A DNA stretch of 64,000 nt from Asanoa iriomotensis. GTDB taxonomy: Bacteria > Actinomycetota > Actinomycetes > Mycobacteriales > Micromonosporaceae. A program made the position numbers and the translations under genes. Position 1 is the stretch's first letter. The number at the start of each line of letters is the position of its first letter. The notes under the pieces were generated by a model, which had not been told where the DNA came from, did not search any database, and saw only the letters and a program-made list of their open reading frames with translations. The stretch is taken from positions 1-64,000 of the forward strand of contig NZ_BONC01000036.1 of NCBI RefSeq assembly GCF_016862515.1, in the 5' to 3' direction. Positions 32,781 to 42,189 of the stretch are shown one piece after another.

Positions 32781-35179
32781 AAGGAGTAAGTCTTGGCCAC
32801 CAGCACGAGTTCGGAGCTGTGGCTGCCGACGATGCCGACGCCGGCCGGGCGGGGGCGGAAGCCGGGCAGGCTCTCCAGCCCGTCGCTGCCGTCCTCGACC
32901 CGCAGCCGGACCGGCCCGGTGCCGGTCGGGCGCAGGGCCAGTTCGACCTCGAACCCGTCCGCCGGCGGTGCGTGGAAGATCAACCCGAACGACCACGGCC
33001 CGGACTGCTCGACCGGCAACGCGAACCCGCCGGTCGACGCCCGTTCCACAGTGGCCGTAGCCCCGTCGACGTGCAGCGCCGCCAGCCGGACCTGCCGCTG
33101 CGGCACGACCTTCAACCGCAGCGTGCGCACCCCGCCCGACGTCGCGTCGGACACCACGGTCACCGCCGCGGCCGGCAGGGAAGCCGCCTGCGCCGGCCCG
33201 GTCCGCACCGGCTCGGAGCCCACCTCCGGGAACGCCTTCCCGATGTCCTCGGTGGACCCCACATAACCGGCGGTCCACTCCTGCGGCGAGGTCTCGTAGC
33301 TGACCCAGCGCGCCTGCCCGTTGTCGGCGTCCAGCGCGTACATGAGATGGGTCGGGATCGGGTGCGCCGCGTCGAACCGGTCGACCGCGAACGCCGAACC
33401 ACCCACCGCCAGCGTCGCCACCAGGGCCAGCACCGGCACACCGAGGCCGATCCGGCGGGCGTGCAGCGCCACCAGCCCGCGCTGCCCGCCGCCCTCCGGC
33501 AGCAGCAGGTCGAGCACCGGCAAGGCGGCCAGGCCGAGCAGCGTCGCGAACAGCGCGCCGACCCCGCCCATCGCCATCCCGAGCGCCGGGAAGAGCAGGA
33601 CCACCGTCGGCACCAGGATCACGACGCCGACCGCCGCGCCCAGAGTCAGCGGGACCACCGAAAACGCACCGCGCAGCCGCAGCGCCACGATGCCGCCGAG
33701 AGCCCCCGCCAGCGCCGGCAGAGCCGCGAGATAAGACCCACCAGGCGTGAGCGCCGCCAGCACCAACCCGAGCACGGCCAGCCACGCCAGCCCGCCAACG
33801 GCCAGCGCGGCCGGGCCGATCCGCCGCCGCAGCAACGCGTACCAACTGATCAGAACGGTCGCGGCGAGCAGCACGACGGTGAGCCGCCACAAACCGGGCC
33901 GATAGGGATCGAGCAGCGACGCGTACCCAGGCCGCAGCGCGGTCACCAGCACCCAGAGCAACTGGGCGGCCAGCGGCGCCAGCACGATCGGCACCAGACC
34001 CAGCCCGAAGCCGCCCGCCACGCGACCCCACGACGCCCGCCCGCTGCGCACGGTGAGCACCGCCAGCCCGAGCACGAGCAGCAGCGCGACGGCCGCCAAC
34101 GGCCAGGTCAGCCAGCCCGGGTAGACGACCAGCGTGCCCGGCACAGGGAAGTAGGTGGCGTCGCCGCCGGCCCGCAGGTCGGCGAGGTCGGTCCCGCCGA
34201 ACGCCCGCGCCAGCCCCAACGCGTTCTCGCCGTGCTGTTGCAGCGTGCGCCGGTCGACGGAGGCCGGTGTGTCCAGCGGCGTGTGGTAGATCGCGCCGCC
34301 GTCGATGTAGGCCGAGTTGAGGCCGACGAAGTCGTTGCCCAGGAACGCGGTGAAGTCGGTGTCGTTGGGCAGCAGCCGGTAGACCTCGACGGCGAACGAC
34401 GTGCCGACCGGGTGCGGCGCCGAGCGCGCGAAGACGTCGACCAGCTTGGCGTTGTCCCGCGAGGTCTCGAACATGATCACCGGGCCGGTGCTGCCGCGGG
34501 CTTCGAGGTTGAGCACGACCCCGCCGTCGGAGGCCAACGGGTGCGCCGAGGCGAACACGAGCGCGCCGCACAGGCACGCCTCCTCCGCGTCGGTCAACAC
34601 GAACACCACGTTGTTGCGCAGCGGCACGCCGGCGCTCAGCGCGCGAGCGACCTCGACGATCGACGACGTGCCCGCGCCGTCGTCGTTGCCGCCCGGGCCG
34701 ACCTGCACCGAGTCGTAGTGCGCGACCAGGAAGACCGTGCCGGTCGGGTTCGTGCCGGGCCACTCGGCGACCACGTTGCGAACCCGCGCGACGGCCGCCG
34801 CGCCGGAGCTGCCGCTGAGGTCACCGGCCTCGCCGCCGACCGTGTCCTGCACCGACGTGCGCAGTCCGAAACCTGACAGCGTACGCACCAGGTAGTCACG
34901 CACCGTGTCGTTAGCGGTGCTGCCCGCGACGTGCGTCCGCCGCGCGATGGTGTCGATGTGCGTAGCGGCGCGCGTGGCGCTGAACGTCGAGGGAGGCGCC
35001 GACGCCGGTGCCGGGGCGGGTGGGCGGATGTCGAGCAACGAGGCGACGCCGATGGCGGCGAGGACAACCACGGCCACGAGCGCGGTCAGCGCGCGCCGTG
35101 CGGGCCGGGCGAACGCCCGGTCGGCCGCCTCGCGGACCGGTGCGGCCGGCGCGCTCGGCTCCTGCGTTTCTGCGGACAC
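32777..35179 (-). CDS. M28 family metallopeptidase with polytopic membrane region
   Basis: An 800-residue protein. After an N-terminal membrane helix (about residues 25-45), residues 60-350 form an M28 zinc aminopeptidase domain with the expected ligands: VAHYDSV (His, Asp), GGNDDGAGTS (Asp), TDAEEACL (Glu-Glu), NLEARG (Glu) and YHTPLDT (His). The next 300 residues hold about eight membrane helices, and the last 200 are a beta-rich external domain. The layout resembles ERMP1/Pff1-type membrane M28 peptidases. The start is a GTG at 35179 behind AAGGAG; a longer frame has no ribosome site. Confidence 0.88.
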   Translation of the reverse strand: MSAETQEPSAPAAPVREAADRAFARPARRALTALVAVVVLAAIGVASLLDIRPPAPAPASAPPSTFSATRAATHIDTIARRTHVAGSTANDTVRDYLVRTLSGFGLRTSVQDTVGGEAGDLSGSSGAAAVARVRNVVAEWPGTNPTGTVFLVAHYDSVQVGPGGNDDGAGTSSIVEVARALSAGVPLRNNVVFVLTDAEEACLCGALVFASAHPLASDGGVVLNLEARGSTGPVIMFETSRDNAKLVDVFARSAPHPVGTSFAVEVYRLLPNDTDFTAFLGNDFVGLNSAYIDGGAIYHTPLDTPASVDRRTLQQHGENALGLARAFGGTDLADLRAGGDATYFPVPGTLVVYPGWLTWPLAAVALLLVLGLAVLTVRSGRASWGRVAGGFGLGLVPIVLAPLAAQLLWVLVTALRPGYASLLDPYRPGLWRLTVVLLAATVLISWYALLRRRIGPAALAVGGLAWLAVLGLVLAALTPGGSYLAALPALAGALGGIVALRLRGAFSVVPLTLGAAVGVVILVPTVVLLFPALGMAMGGVGALFATLLGLAALPVLDLLLPEGGGQRGLVALHARRIGLGVPVLALVATLAVGGSAFAVDRFDAAHPIPTHLMYALDADNGQARWVSYETSPQEWTAGYVGSTEDIGKAFPEVGSEPVRTGPAQAASLPAAAVTVVSDATSGGVRTLRLKVVPQRQVRLAALHVDGATATVERASTGGFALPVEQSGPWSFGLIFHAPPADGFEVELALRPTGTGPVRLRVEDGSDGLESLPGFRPRPAGVGIVGSHSSELVLVAKTYSF

Positions 35180-35331
35180 CCACGTCTCCTTCGCCCAAAG
35201 TGAGAACACCTTAGATCCACGGCGTGAACCGCGGGCGGGTCTGCCTGGCACGGTGGGTGCACGGTGCCATACGGTTGCACACCGCAGGGTCAGTTGAGTG
35301 GGGGCAAGCAGCGGTACGAGAGGGTGGTGAC

Positions 35332-36546
35332 GTGACCGACCACAGGGTGGCAGCCGTCGCGGTGCCGCCCCAGGCTGCCGGCACGGGGCGCGAACGCTCC
35401 GTGCGGCGCCTGCGCGTGCTGCTCATCGAGGACGACGACGCCGACGCCTTCCTGGTCGGCGAGCTGCTCGACGAGGCCGACGCGGCCGTCGACCTGGTCA
35501 ACGCCAAGAGCCTGGCCGAGGCCCGCCCGCTGATGGCCGGCGCCGACTGTGTGCTGCTCGACCTCGGGCTCCCCGACGCGCAGGGCCTCGACGGTTTGCG
35601 CCAGGTGCTCGCGCAGTCCGGCGGTGCCGCGGTCTGTGTGCTCACCGGCCGCCAGGACGAGCACCTCGGTGTCGTCGCGGTCGCGGAAGGCGCCCAGGAC
35701 TACCTGGTCAAGGGCCAGGTCGACGGCGTGCTGCTGACCCGCGCGCTGCGCTACGCGGTCGAGCGCAAGCGGGCCGACGACGACGCGCTGCGGCTGCGCG
35801 AGGTCGAGCTGCGCCAGGCCGAGTCGGCCCGCCTCGAACGCGGGCTGCTGCCCCGCCCGCTGATGGAGACAGACCGGATCACGGTCCACCCGTTCTACCG
35901 GCCCGGCCGGCACGCGGCGTTGATCGGCGGCGACTTCTACGACGTCGTGCAGAGCACGCCCGACCGTGTCGACCTGATCGTCGGCGACGTCTGTGGCCAC
36001 GGTGCCGACGAGGCCGCGCTCGGCGTGATGCTCAGGGTCGCCTGGCGCGCGCTGGTGCTGGCCCGGGTGCCGGACGACGCCGTGCTGCCCGCGCTGGAGC
36101 AGGTGCTGATCAGCGAGCGCCGGCTGCCGGAGACGTTCACTACCGTGGCCACCGTGCGGGTCGACCTGGCGGCCAACCGGGCGACCGTGCGGCTCGCCGG
36201 CCATCCGCCACCCTTGCTGTTGAGCAACGGTACTGTCACCCCGGTGCCCGCCCCCGGCGGGCTGGTGCTCGGCGTCGCGCCGCGCCCGCCGCGCGCCTAC
36301 GAACTGGAGCTCGACAGCGATGACTGGTCCCTGCTGATGTACACCGACGGCCTCATCGAAGGGCGCGTCGGCGCCGGCGACGAGCGCCTCGACGTGGCGG
36401 GCCTGGTCGAGCTGGTCCAGGCGGCGCGCGGTGTGCCGCTCGTCGACCTGCCCGCCTGGCTGGTCGGCCGCGCCGAGGACGCCAACGGTGGCCCGTTCGC
36501 CGACGACGTCGCGATGCTCCTGGTCAGCGCCGGCGGTGGCCGGTGA
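35332..36546 (+). CDS. response regulator fused to PP2C-type (SpoIIE) phosphatase
   Basis: A 404-residue protein. The receiver domain (about residues 25-145; LLIEDDDADAF and VLLDLGLPDAQG with phospho-acceptor Asp near 77) is followed by a short coiled coil and a PP2C/SpoIIE phosphatase domain (about 170-400; GGDFYDV, VGDVCGHG, YTDGLIEG and ADDVAML). Such proteins dephosphorylate anti-anti-sigma factors in stress pathways when the receiver is phosphorylated. The start is GTG at 35332. First gene of a three-gene operon with four-base overlaps. Confidence 0.92.
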   Translation: MTDHRVAAVAVPPQAAGTGRERSVRRLRVLLIEDDDADAFLVGELLDEADAAVDLVNAKSLAEARPLMAGADCVLLDLGLPDAQGLDGLRQVLAQSGGAAVCVLTGRQDEHLGVVAVAEGAQDYLVKGQVDGVLLTRALRYAVERKRADDDALRLREVELRQAESARLERGLLPRPLMETDRITVHPFYRPGRHAALIGGDFYDVVQSTPDRVDLIVGDVCGHGADEAALGVMLRVAWRALVLARVPDDAVLPALEQVLISERRLPETFTTVATVRVDLAANRATVRLAGHPPPLLLSNGTVTPVPAPGGLVLGVAPRPPRAYELELDSDDWSLLMYTDGLIEGRVGAGDERLDVAGLVELVQAARGVPLVDLPAWLVGRAEDANGGPFADDVAMLLVSAGGGR

Positions 36547-38147
36547 AGACGTGGACCCTGCGCCGCCGGTTGGTGGCCCTCACCGCCGTGGTCGGCGTCC
36601 TGCTGGTGCTGATCGCCGTGGTCGCCGCCGGGGTCGCCGCGCAGAACCGCAACCATCTCGACACGCTGCTCGACAAGACCGGCCCGCTGCGGACCAGCAC
36701 GGCCGGCCTGCAGACCGCGCTCGTCAACCAAGAGACCGGCATCCGCGGGTACGCCGTCAGCGGCAACCGCAGCGACCTCGAGCCCTACACCAGAGGTCTC
36801 GCGTCCGAGCGCGAGTTGGTCGAGTTCATGCGGCCGCTGCTGCGCGACGACCCGGAGATCGCCGGCCAGCTCCAGCGGGTCGAGGAGCAGGCCGCCGCGT
36901 GGCGGTCGAGCGTCGCCCAGCCGGTGCTGTCGGCGCCCGACATCACCACCGCCCGCGGCTACATCGACGACGAGGCGCGGGTGCGCTTCGACGAGCTGCG
37001 CACCTCGCTCGACGAGCTGCAGCGGCAGATGCTGGTGCTCCGCGACAACGCCGCCGACAAGGCCCGTGACACCGGCAACACCCTGGTGTTCCTGCTGGTC
37101 GTGGCCGCCGCAGTGATCGTCGTGGCGGGCGTCGCCCTGCTGTTGTCGCTCAACCGGGCGGTGATCGGCCCCGTCACCGACCTGGCCGACCAGGTGCGCG
37201 ACGTGCGCGCGGGCGACTACCAGCGGAAGATCACCGGCGTCGGGCCGCCGGAGCTGAGCCGGCTCGCCGCCGACATCGACGCGATGCGCCAGCAGATCGC
37301 CGCCGACCTGGCCGAGGTGGGCGCGGCGCGCGAGCGCGTCGAGTGGGTCAACAACCAGCTTCAGCGCCAGGCCGAGGAGCTCATCCGGTCCAACCGTGAC
37401 CTGGAGCAGTTCGCCTACGTCGCGTCGCACGACCTGCAGGAGCCGCTGCGCAAGGTGGCCAGCTTCTGCCAGCTGCTCCAGCGCCGCTACGCCGGCCAGC
37501 TCGACGAGCGGGCGGACCAGTACATCGCGTTCGCGGTCGACGGCGCGCAGCGGATGCAGCGGCTGATCAACGACCTGCTGGCGTTCTCCCGCATCGGCCG
37601 GGTCAACACCGGCTTCGTCGAGGTCGACCTCGACCGGGTGATGGCCGAGGTGAGCAGCCAGACCGAGAGCGCACGCGAGTACGCCGAGGGTGAGCTGGTC
37701 TTCCACGACCTCCCGACGGTGCTGGGCGAAGAAGCCTTGCTGACGAACCTGCTGACCAACCTGGTCAGCAACTCGATCAAGTTCCGGCGCCCGGGTGTGC
37801 CGCCCCGGGTCGAGGTCTCCGCGCGCCGGGTCGGCGACGAGTGGGAGATCAGCTGTGCCGACAACGGCATCGGCGTCGAGCCCGAGTTCGCCGACAAGAT
37901 CTTCGTGATCTTCCAGCGGTTGCACTCCAAGGACGCGTACCCCGGCACCGGCATCGGGCTGGCCATCGCCAAGAAGATCGTCGAATATCACGGTGGCCGG
38001 ATCTGGGTCGACGTGGACACCGCCGAGGGCACGGTCATCCGCTTCACCCTTCCGGTGCTGGCGGAGGACCCGCCCGGCGGAGACCAGCCACCGGCACAGG
38101 CCGAACCCACCCATGACACGACCGAGGCGAAGGAAGTGGCGGCATGA
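36543..38147 (+). CDS. membrane sensor histidine kinase with CHASE3 domain
   Basis: A 534-residue kinase: transmembrane helix 1 (about residues 12-32), an extracellular CHASE3 domain (about 38-175; [20 protein letters not shown]), helix 2 (about 180-202), HAMP and coiled coil, then HisKA with the H-box [13 protein letters not shown] (His near 295). The HATPase follows ([28 protein letters not shown] and [13 protein letters not shown]). This kinase type resembles bacteriophytochrome-class kinases and pairs with Rcp1-like receivers. It overlaps both neighbours by four bases. Confidence 0.92.
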   Translation: MKTWTLRRRLVALTAVVGVLLVLIAVVAAGVAAQNRNHLDTLLDKTGPLRTSTAGLQTALVNQETGIRGYAVSGNRSDLEPYTRGLASERELVEFMRPLLRDDPEIAGQLQRVEEQAAAWRSSVAQPVLSAPDITTARGYIDDEARVRFDELRTSLDELQRQMLVLRDNAADKARDTGNTLVFLLVVAAAVIVVAGVALLLSLNRAVIGPVTDLADQVRDVRAGDYQRKITGVGPPELSRLAADIDAMRQQIAADLAEVGAARERVEWVNNQLQRQAEELIRSNRDLEQFAYVASHDLQEPLRKVASFCQLLQRRYAGQLDERADQYIAFAVDGAQRMQRLINDLLAFSRIGRVNTGFVEVDLDRVMAEVSSQTESAREYAEGELVFHDLPTVLGEEALLTNLLTNLVSNSIKFRRPGVPPRVEVSARRVGDEWEISCADNGIGVEPEFADKIFVIFQRLHSKDAYPGTGIGLAIAKKIVEYHGGRIWVDVDTAEGTVIRFTLPVLAEDPPGGDQPPAQAEPTHDTTEAKEVAA

Positions 38148-38596
38148 CGGCACCTGCCGACGGCAAGAGCCCCATCGAGGTGCTCCTTGTCGAGGACGAC
38201 CCGGGCGACGTGCTCATGACGCAGGAGGCGTTCGAGGAGCACAAGCTGCGCAACCGCCTGACCGTCGTGTCGGACGGCGCGGAGGCGCTGGCCTACCTGC
38301 GGCGCGAGGGCCAGTACGCGGACGCGGTCGCACCCGACCTGATCCTGCTCGACCTCAACCTGCCCCGCCGGGACGGTCGCGAGGTGCTCGCCGAGATCAA
38401 GAAGGACGACGAGCTCTGCCGGATCCCGGTGGTGGTGCTGACCACCTCCGCCGCCGACGAGGACATCCTGCGCAGCTACCAGCTGCACGCCAACGCCTAT
38501 GTCACCAAGCCCGTCGACTTCGAACGCTTCATCTCGGTCGTACGGCAAATCGACGAGTTCTTCGTCAGTGTGGTCAAGCTCCCCCCGCGCAACTGA
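38144..38596 (+). CDS. single-domain response regulator (Rcp1-like)
   Basis: A 150-residue receiver with no output domain: [26 protein letters not shown] (Asp near residue 70), [12 protein letters not shown] and [13 protein letters not shown]. The long alpha-helical ends and the DPGDV sequence match Rcp1-type receivers that accept phosphate from phytochrome-like kinases. It is the last gene of the signalling operon and may shuttle phosphate between the kinase and the receiver-phosphatase. Confidence 0.9.
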   Translation: MTAPADGKSPIEVLLVEDDPGDVLMTQEAFEEHKLRNRLTVVSDGAEALAYLRREGQYADAVAPDLILLDLNLPRRDGREVLAEIKKDDELCRIPVVVLTTSAADEDILRSYQLHANAYVTKPVDFERFISVVRQIDEFFVSVVKLPPRN

Positions 38597-38606
38597 AAGC
38601 GAATTT

Positions 38607-39416
38607 GTGATCGACGCACAACTAGGCGGCCGGGTCGGCGCGCTGGTGCGGCAGACCGCCGCCACCGTCGTCCTGCCGTCATACCAGCACCTGAAGGCAT
38701 CGGAAATCAGCGAGAAGGGCCCCGGCGAGCTCGTCACCGTCGCCGACCGCCGGTCCGAGGAGGCGCTCACCGCGGGCCTGCGCGAACTGCTGCCCGGCTC
38801 GGTCGTGGTCGGCGAGGAGGCCTACGCGGCGGACCCGACCGTGCTCGGTCGCATCGGCGGCGCGGCACCGTCCTGGATCGTCGACCCGATCGACGGCACC
38901 GCCAACTACGCCGCCGGCCGCGGGCCGTTCTGCCTGATGGTGGCGCTCGTCCGCCCCGAGGGCCTGGCCGCGGCGTGGATCTACGACCCGATCGACGACC
39001 TGATGGGGTACGCCGTCGCGGGCGGCGGCGCGTTCCTCAACGACGTGCGGGTCGAGCCGGCCGCCCCGCTCCCGCCGGACCAGGTGCGCGGCGTCGCACC
39101 GGCCACCTACTACCCGGCCGACCTGCGGGCCAAGGTGCTCGACGGCCGGGGCAGCCTGGGCGAGGTCACCGGCGGGCAGCACTGCGCCGGTCGCGAGTAC
39201 CTCGACCTGGTCGCCGGTCGCCAGCAGTTCTCGATGTTCTGGCGCACCTGGCCGTGGGACCACGCCCCGGGCGCCCTGCTGGTCCGCGAGGCGGGCGGCG
39301 TGGTCCGCCGGCTCAACGGCGGCGAATACACCGTGGTCCCCGACCCGGGTCAGGGGCTCTTGGCGGCCATCGACGAACCGACCTGGCAGGCGGTGTCCGA
39401 CGCACTCATACCGTGA
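38607..39416 (+). CDS. inositol monophosphatase family protein
   Basis: A 269-residue Mg-dependent phosphatase: VVVGEEAY (metal-binding Glu), WIVDPIDGTANYAAG (DPIDGT core) and WPWDHAPGALLVREAGG (WDxAPG motif). The family hydrolyses inositol phosphate, histidinol phosphate or similar. The GTG at 38607 (VIDAQLGGRV) is only ten bases after the response regulator stop, so it is probably co-transcribed; an upstream in-frame ATG lies within that regulator and is rejected. Confidence 0.88.
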   Translation: MIDAQLGGRVGALVRQTAATVVLPSYQHLKASEISEKGPGELVTVADRRSEEALTAGLRELLPGSVVVGEEAYAADPTVLGRIGGAAPSWIVDPIDGTANYAAGRGPFCLMVALVRPEGLAAAWIYDPIDDLMGYAVAGGGAFLNDVRVEPAAPLPPDQVRGVAPATYYPADLRAKVLDGRGSLGEVTGGQHCAGREYLDLVAGRQQFSMFWRTWPWDHAPGALLVREAGGVVRRLNGGEYTVVPDPGQGLLAAIDEPTWQAVSDALIP

Positions 39417-39515
39417 CCGTCCGTGAGCGATTCTCGCGGGCACGCCGGACCACTCCAGATCGGGTACGCTGTCCGGCGGCCAGCGGGGGATCCATTGTGA
39501 CGGAAGGGAATCGTA

Positions 39516-40547
39516 GTGCCTCGTACGGTGACGCGACACCGGTGGCGAGCCTTGCTCGTCGCACTGCTCGCGGCCGTGACGGTCGCAGTCGGTGCTCCGG
39601 TCACGGGCGCGTACGCAGCGCCGAATCCCGCCCCCAAGGAAAACGACGAGAAGAAGTTGCGCGACAACCTCGAGGCCGCCGCCAAGGGACAGGTCGAGGC
39701 GCAGCGCAAGCTCGCGGCGTCGAAGAAGCGCGCCGTGACCCTCACCACGCAGGTCAACCAGTTGGAGACGAAGGTCGAGGTCATGCGCGCGCAGGTCGGC
39801 GCGTTCGCCGTCGAGTCCTATCGCACCGGCCGGCTGACCGGGCTGTCCGCTCTGCTCGGCAGCGCCTCACCGGATGACTTCCTGGCCCGCGCGGGCAGCC
39901 TCGACATGATGGCGCAGCGCGACGCCGGTGCCCTGCGCGGCTACGCCGAGGCGCACGAGGCCGCCCAGGAGGCCAAGGCGAAGCTCGACCACGAGGTGCG
40001 TGAGCAGGCAAGGCAGGTCGCCACCCTGGCCAAGCGCAAGGAAGACGCCGAGCGGGCGCTGCGCAGCGTCGGCGGCGGCACGACCACCGCCGGCTACATC
40101 AACCCGAACTCGCCGGCCGCCAAGCCGGCACCGCGCAACTCCGACGGCTCGTGGCCGTCCGAGTCGTGCTCGGTCGACGACCCGACGCCGGCCAGCGGCT
40201 GCATCACCCCGCGCACGCTGCACGCGCTGCAGCAGGCACAGTCCGACGGCTTCAAGCGCTACGTCTCGTGCTTCCGCTCTGGCGGCGGCGGCGAACATCC
40301 CAAGGGCCGGGCCTGCGACTTCTCCGCCGCCGCGGGCGGCTTCGAGAACAAGAGCGCCACCGGCGGCGACAAGGCCTACGGCGACAACCTGGCGTCCTAC
40401 TTCATCAAGAACGCCAACGCGCTCGGGGTCATGTACGTCATCTGGTATCGACGAATCTGGATGCCTGGCACGGGCTGGAAGTCCTACAGCGGCGGTGGCG
40501 ACCCGGCCGCCGACCACACCAACCACGTGCACCTGTCCATGCTTTGA
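39516..40547 (+). CDS. secreted coiled-coil protein with VldE/M15-like C-terminal domain
   Basis: A 343-residue exported protein: signal peptide (residues 1-34), a long coiled coil (about 45-185) as in wall-hydrolase activators, a linker, and a C-terminal domain (about 215-343). That domain carries SGGGGEHPKGRACDFSAA and DHTNHVHLSML, the His/Asp/His pattern of M15-like and ARB_07466/VldE-like wall domains. It probably acts on peptidoglycan at the cell surface. The start is GTG behind GGAAGGG. Its architecture parallels the NlpC protein at 56.6-57.5 kb. Confidence 0.82.
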   Translation: MPRTVTRHRWRALLVALLAAVTVAVGAPVTGAYAAPNPAPKENDEKKLRDNLEAAAKGQVEAQRKLAASKKRAVTLTTQVNQLETKVEVMRAQVGAFAVESYRTGRLTGLSALLGSASPDDFLARAGSLDMMAQRDAGALRGYAEAHEAAQEAKAKLDHEVREQARQVATLAKRKEDAERALRSVGGGTTTAGYINPNSPAAKPAPRNSDGSWPSESCSVDDPTPASGCITPRTLHALQQAQSDGFKRYVSCFRSGGGGEHPKGRACDFSAAAGGFENKSATGGDKAYGDNLASYFIKNANALGVMYVIWYRRIWMPGTGWKSYSGGGDPAADHTNHVHLSML

Positions 40548-40565
40548 CCCCCGTACCCTGACCGG

Positions 40566-42110
40566 ATGGAACAGACCACCGCGACAGCGGTCGACGTGCC
40601 CGAACGCCGCCCACTGCCCGGCGGCCTGGCCGCCTTCCTCGTGTTCCTGTCGAGCGGCGCCGTCCTGGTGCTGGAGACCGTCGCGTTGCGGCTGGTCGGT
40701 CCCTACCTGGGCGTGACCCTGCAGGTGACCAGCGCCGTGATCGGCGTCGCGCTGGCGGCGATCGCCTACGGCGCCTGGACGGGCGGCCGCGTCGCCGACA
40801 AGCGCGACCCCCGCACGCTGCTGCCGGGCGCGCTGGTGCTCGCCGGCATCGCGACCGCGGTGACGCTGCCGGTGGTCAGGTACGCGGGCGAGGCGCTGCG
40901 CGGCGGTGCGGTCAGCGGCATCCTGCTGCTCACCGCGCTGGCGGTGTTCGTGCCGGCGTTCCTGCTCTCCGCGGTCACCCCGCTGGTGGTCAAACTCCAA
41001 CTCGGCGACCTGCGCAACACCGGGCAGGTGGTCGGCAAGCTGTCCAGCGTCGGCACGCTCGGCGCGGTCACCGCCACGCTGGTCACCGGCTTCATCCTCG
41101 TGGCGGCGCTGCCCACCTCGGTCATCCTGATCGCGCTGGCGGCCGCGCTGGGCCTGGCCGGCCTCGGCATCGGCTGGTACCTGCGGCGCACCGACAAGCT
41201 CGCGCTGGCGGGCACGAGCCGGGCGGGCGCGGTGCTCGCGATCGTCGGGCTGGCCGGCGCCGGGCTCTCCGCGGCGGCGCCCACGCCGTGTGACGTCGAG
41301 ACCGCCTACCACTGCGCCGCGGTCGAGGCCGACCCGGCGCGGGACGGCGGCCGCACGCTGTTCCTCAACTCCGCCCGGCACTCGTTCGTGGACCTCGACG
41401 ACCCGACGTACCTGGAGTTCGCGTACACCCGCTGGCTCGGCGCGGTCGCGGGTGTGGTCAAACCCGGCACCGAGCGGATCGACGCGGTCCACCTCGGCGG
41501 CGGCGGGTTCACCATGCCGCGCTACGTCACCGCCACCCGGCCCGGCAGCGCCAACGAGGTGTACGAGCTCGACGGCGCGCTGGTCGAGCTGGACGAGCGT
41601 GAGCTGGGCGTACGACAGGGTCCGGACCTGACCACCAAGGTCGGCGACGCCCGGATGCTGCTCGGGCAGCGCGCCTCGGCCAGCGCGGACCTGGTGATCG
41701 GCGACGCGTTCGGCCACCTCGTGGTGCCGTGGCACCTGGCGACCCGGGAGATGGCGGCCGACATCCGCCGGGTGGTCCGGCCCGAGGGCATCTACGCGCA
41801 GAACGTCATCGACTACCCGCCGCTGCGGTTCATCAAGGCCGAGGTGGCCACCGTCGCGGCCGAGTTCGCGCACGTCGCACTGATCGCGCCCGAGCGGTCG
41901 CTGGCCGGCGAGCAGGGTTCCAACTTCGTCATCGTGGCCTCGCCCGCACCGCTGCCGATGGACCAGCTGCGGATGCGGCTGACCGAGGACGACGACGGCG
42001 GTGCGACCACGATCATCAGCGGCGCGGAGCTGGCCGCGTTCGTCGACGACGCGAAACCGCTGACCGACGAGTACGCCCCCGTGGACCAACTGCTGGCCAC
42101 TGGTGGCTGA
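40566..42110 (+). CDS. membrane spermidine-synthase-like protein
   Basis: A 514-residue fusion: seven or eight membrane helices (about residues 20-245) followed by a soluble spermidine-synthase-like methyltransferase fold (about 255-510). The cofactor loop is VHLGGGGFTMPRYV (about 310), and the acidic strand end is VYELDGALVELDE. Later GDAFGHLVVPWHLATREM replaces the usual catalytic Asp-Asp region, so true polyamine synthesis is uncertain. Proteins of this kind are widespread in actinobacteria with unknown substrate. Confidence 0.85.
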   Translation: MEQTTATAVDVPERRPLPGGLAAFLVFLSSGAVLVLETVALRLVGPYLGVTLQVTSAVIGVALAAIAYGAWTGGRVADKRDPRTLLPGALVLAGIATAVTLPVVRYAGEALRGGAVSGILLLTALAVFVPAFLLSAVTPLVVKLQLGDLRNTGQVVGKLSSVGTLGAVTATLVTGFILVAALPTSVILIALAAALGLAGLGIGWYLRRTDKLALAGTSRAGAVLAIVGLAGAGLSAAAPTPCDVETAYHCAAVEADPARDGGRTLFLNSARHSFVDLDDPTYLEFAYTRWLGAVAGVVKPGTERIDAVHLGGGGFTMPRYVTATRPGSANEVYELDGALVELDERELGVRQGPDLTTKVGDARMLLGQRASASADLVIGDAFGHLVVPWHLATREMAADIRRVVRPEGIYAQNVIDYPPLRFIKAEVATVAAEFAHVALIAPERSLAGEQGSNFVIVASPAPLPMDQLRMRLTEDDDGGATTIISGAELAAFVDDAKPLTDEYAPVDQLLATGG

Positions 42111-42189
42111 CCGGCTCAGCTAGCTTGTTCGGCCAACCGAATCTGACGTATCAGGTTCCAACCGCAGCTCAGCGGGCAAGACAACTCGC

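Noticed and set aside
36297-38153. Long minus-strand frame opposite the histidine kinase
   Set aside because: Mirror frame of the kinase gene; the kinase motifs on the plus strand settle the coding strand.
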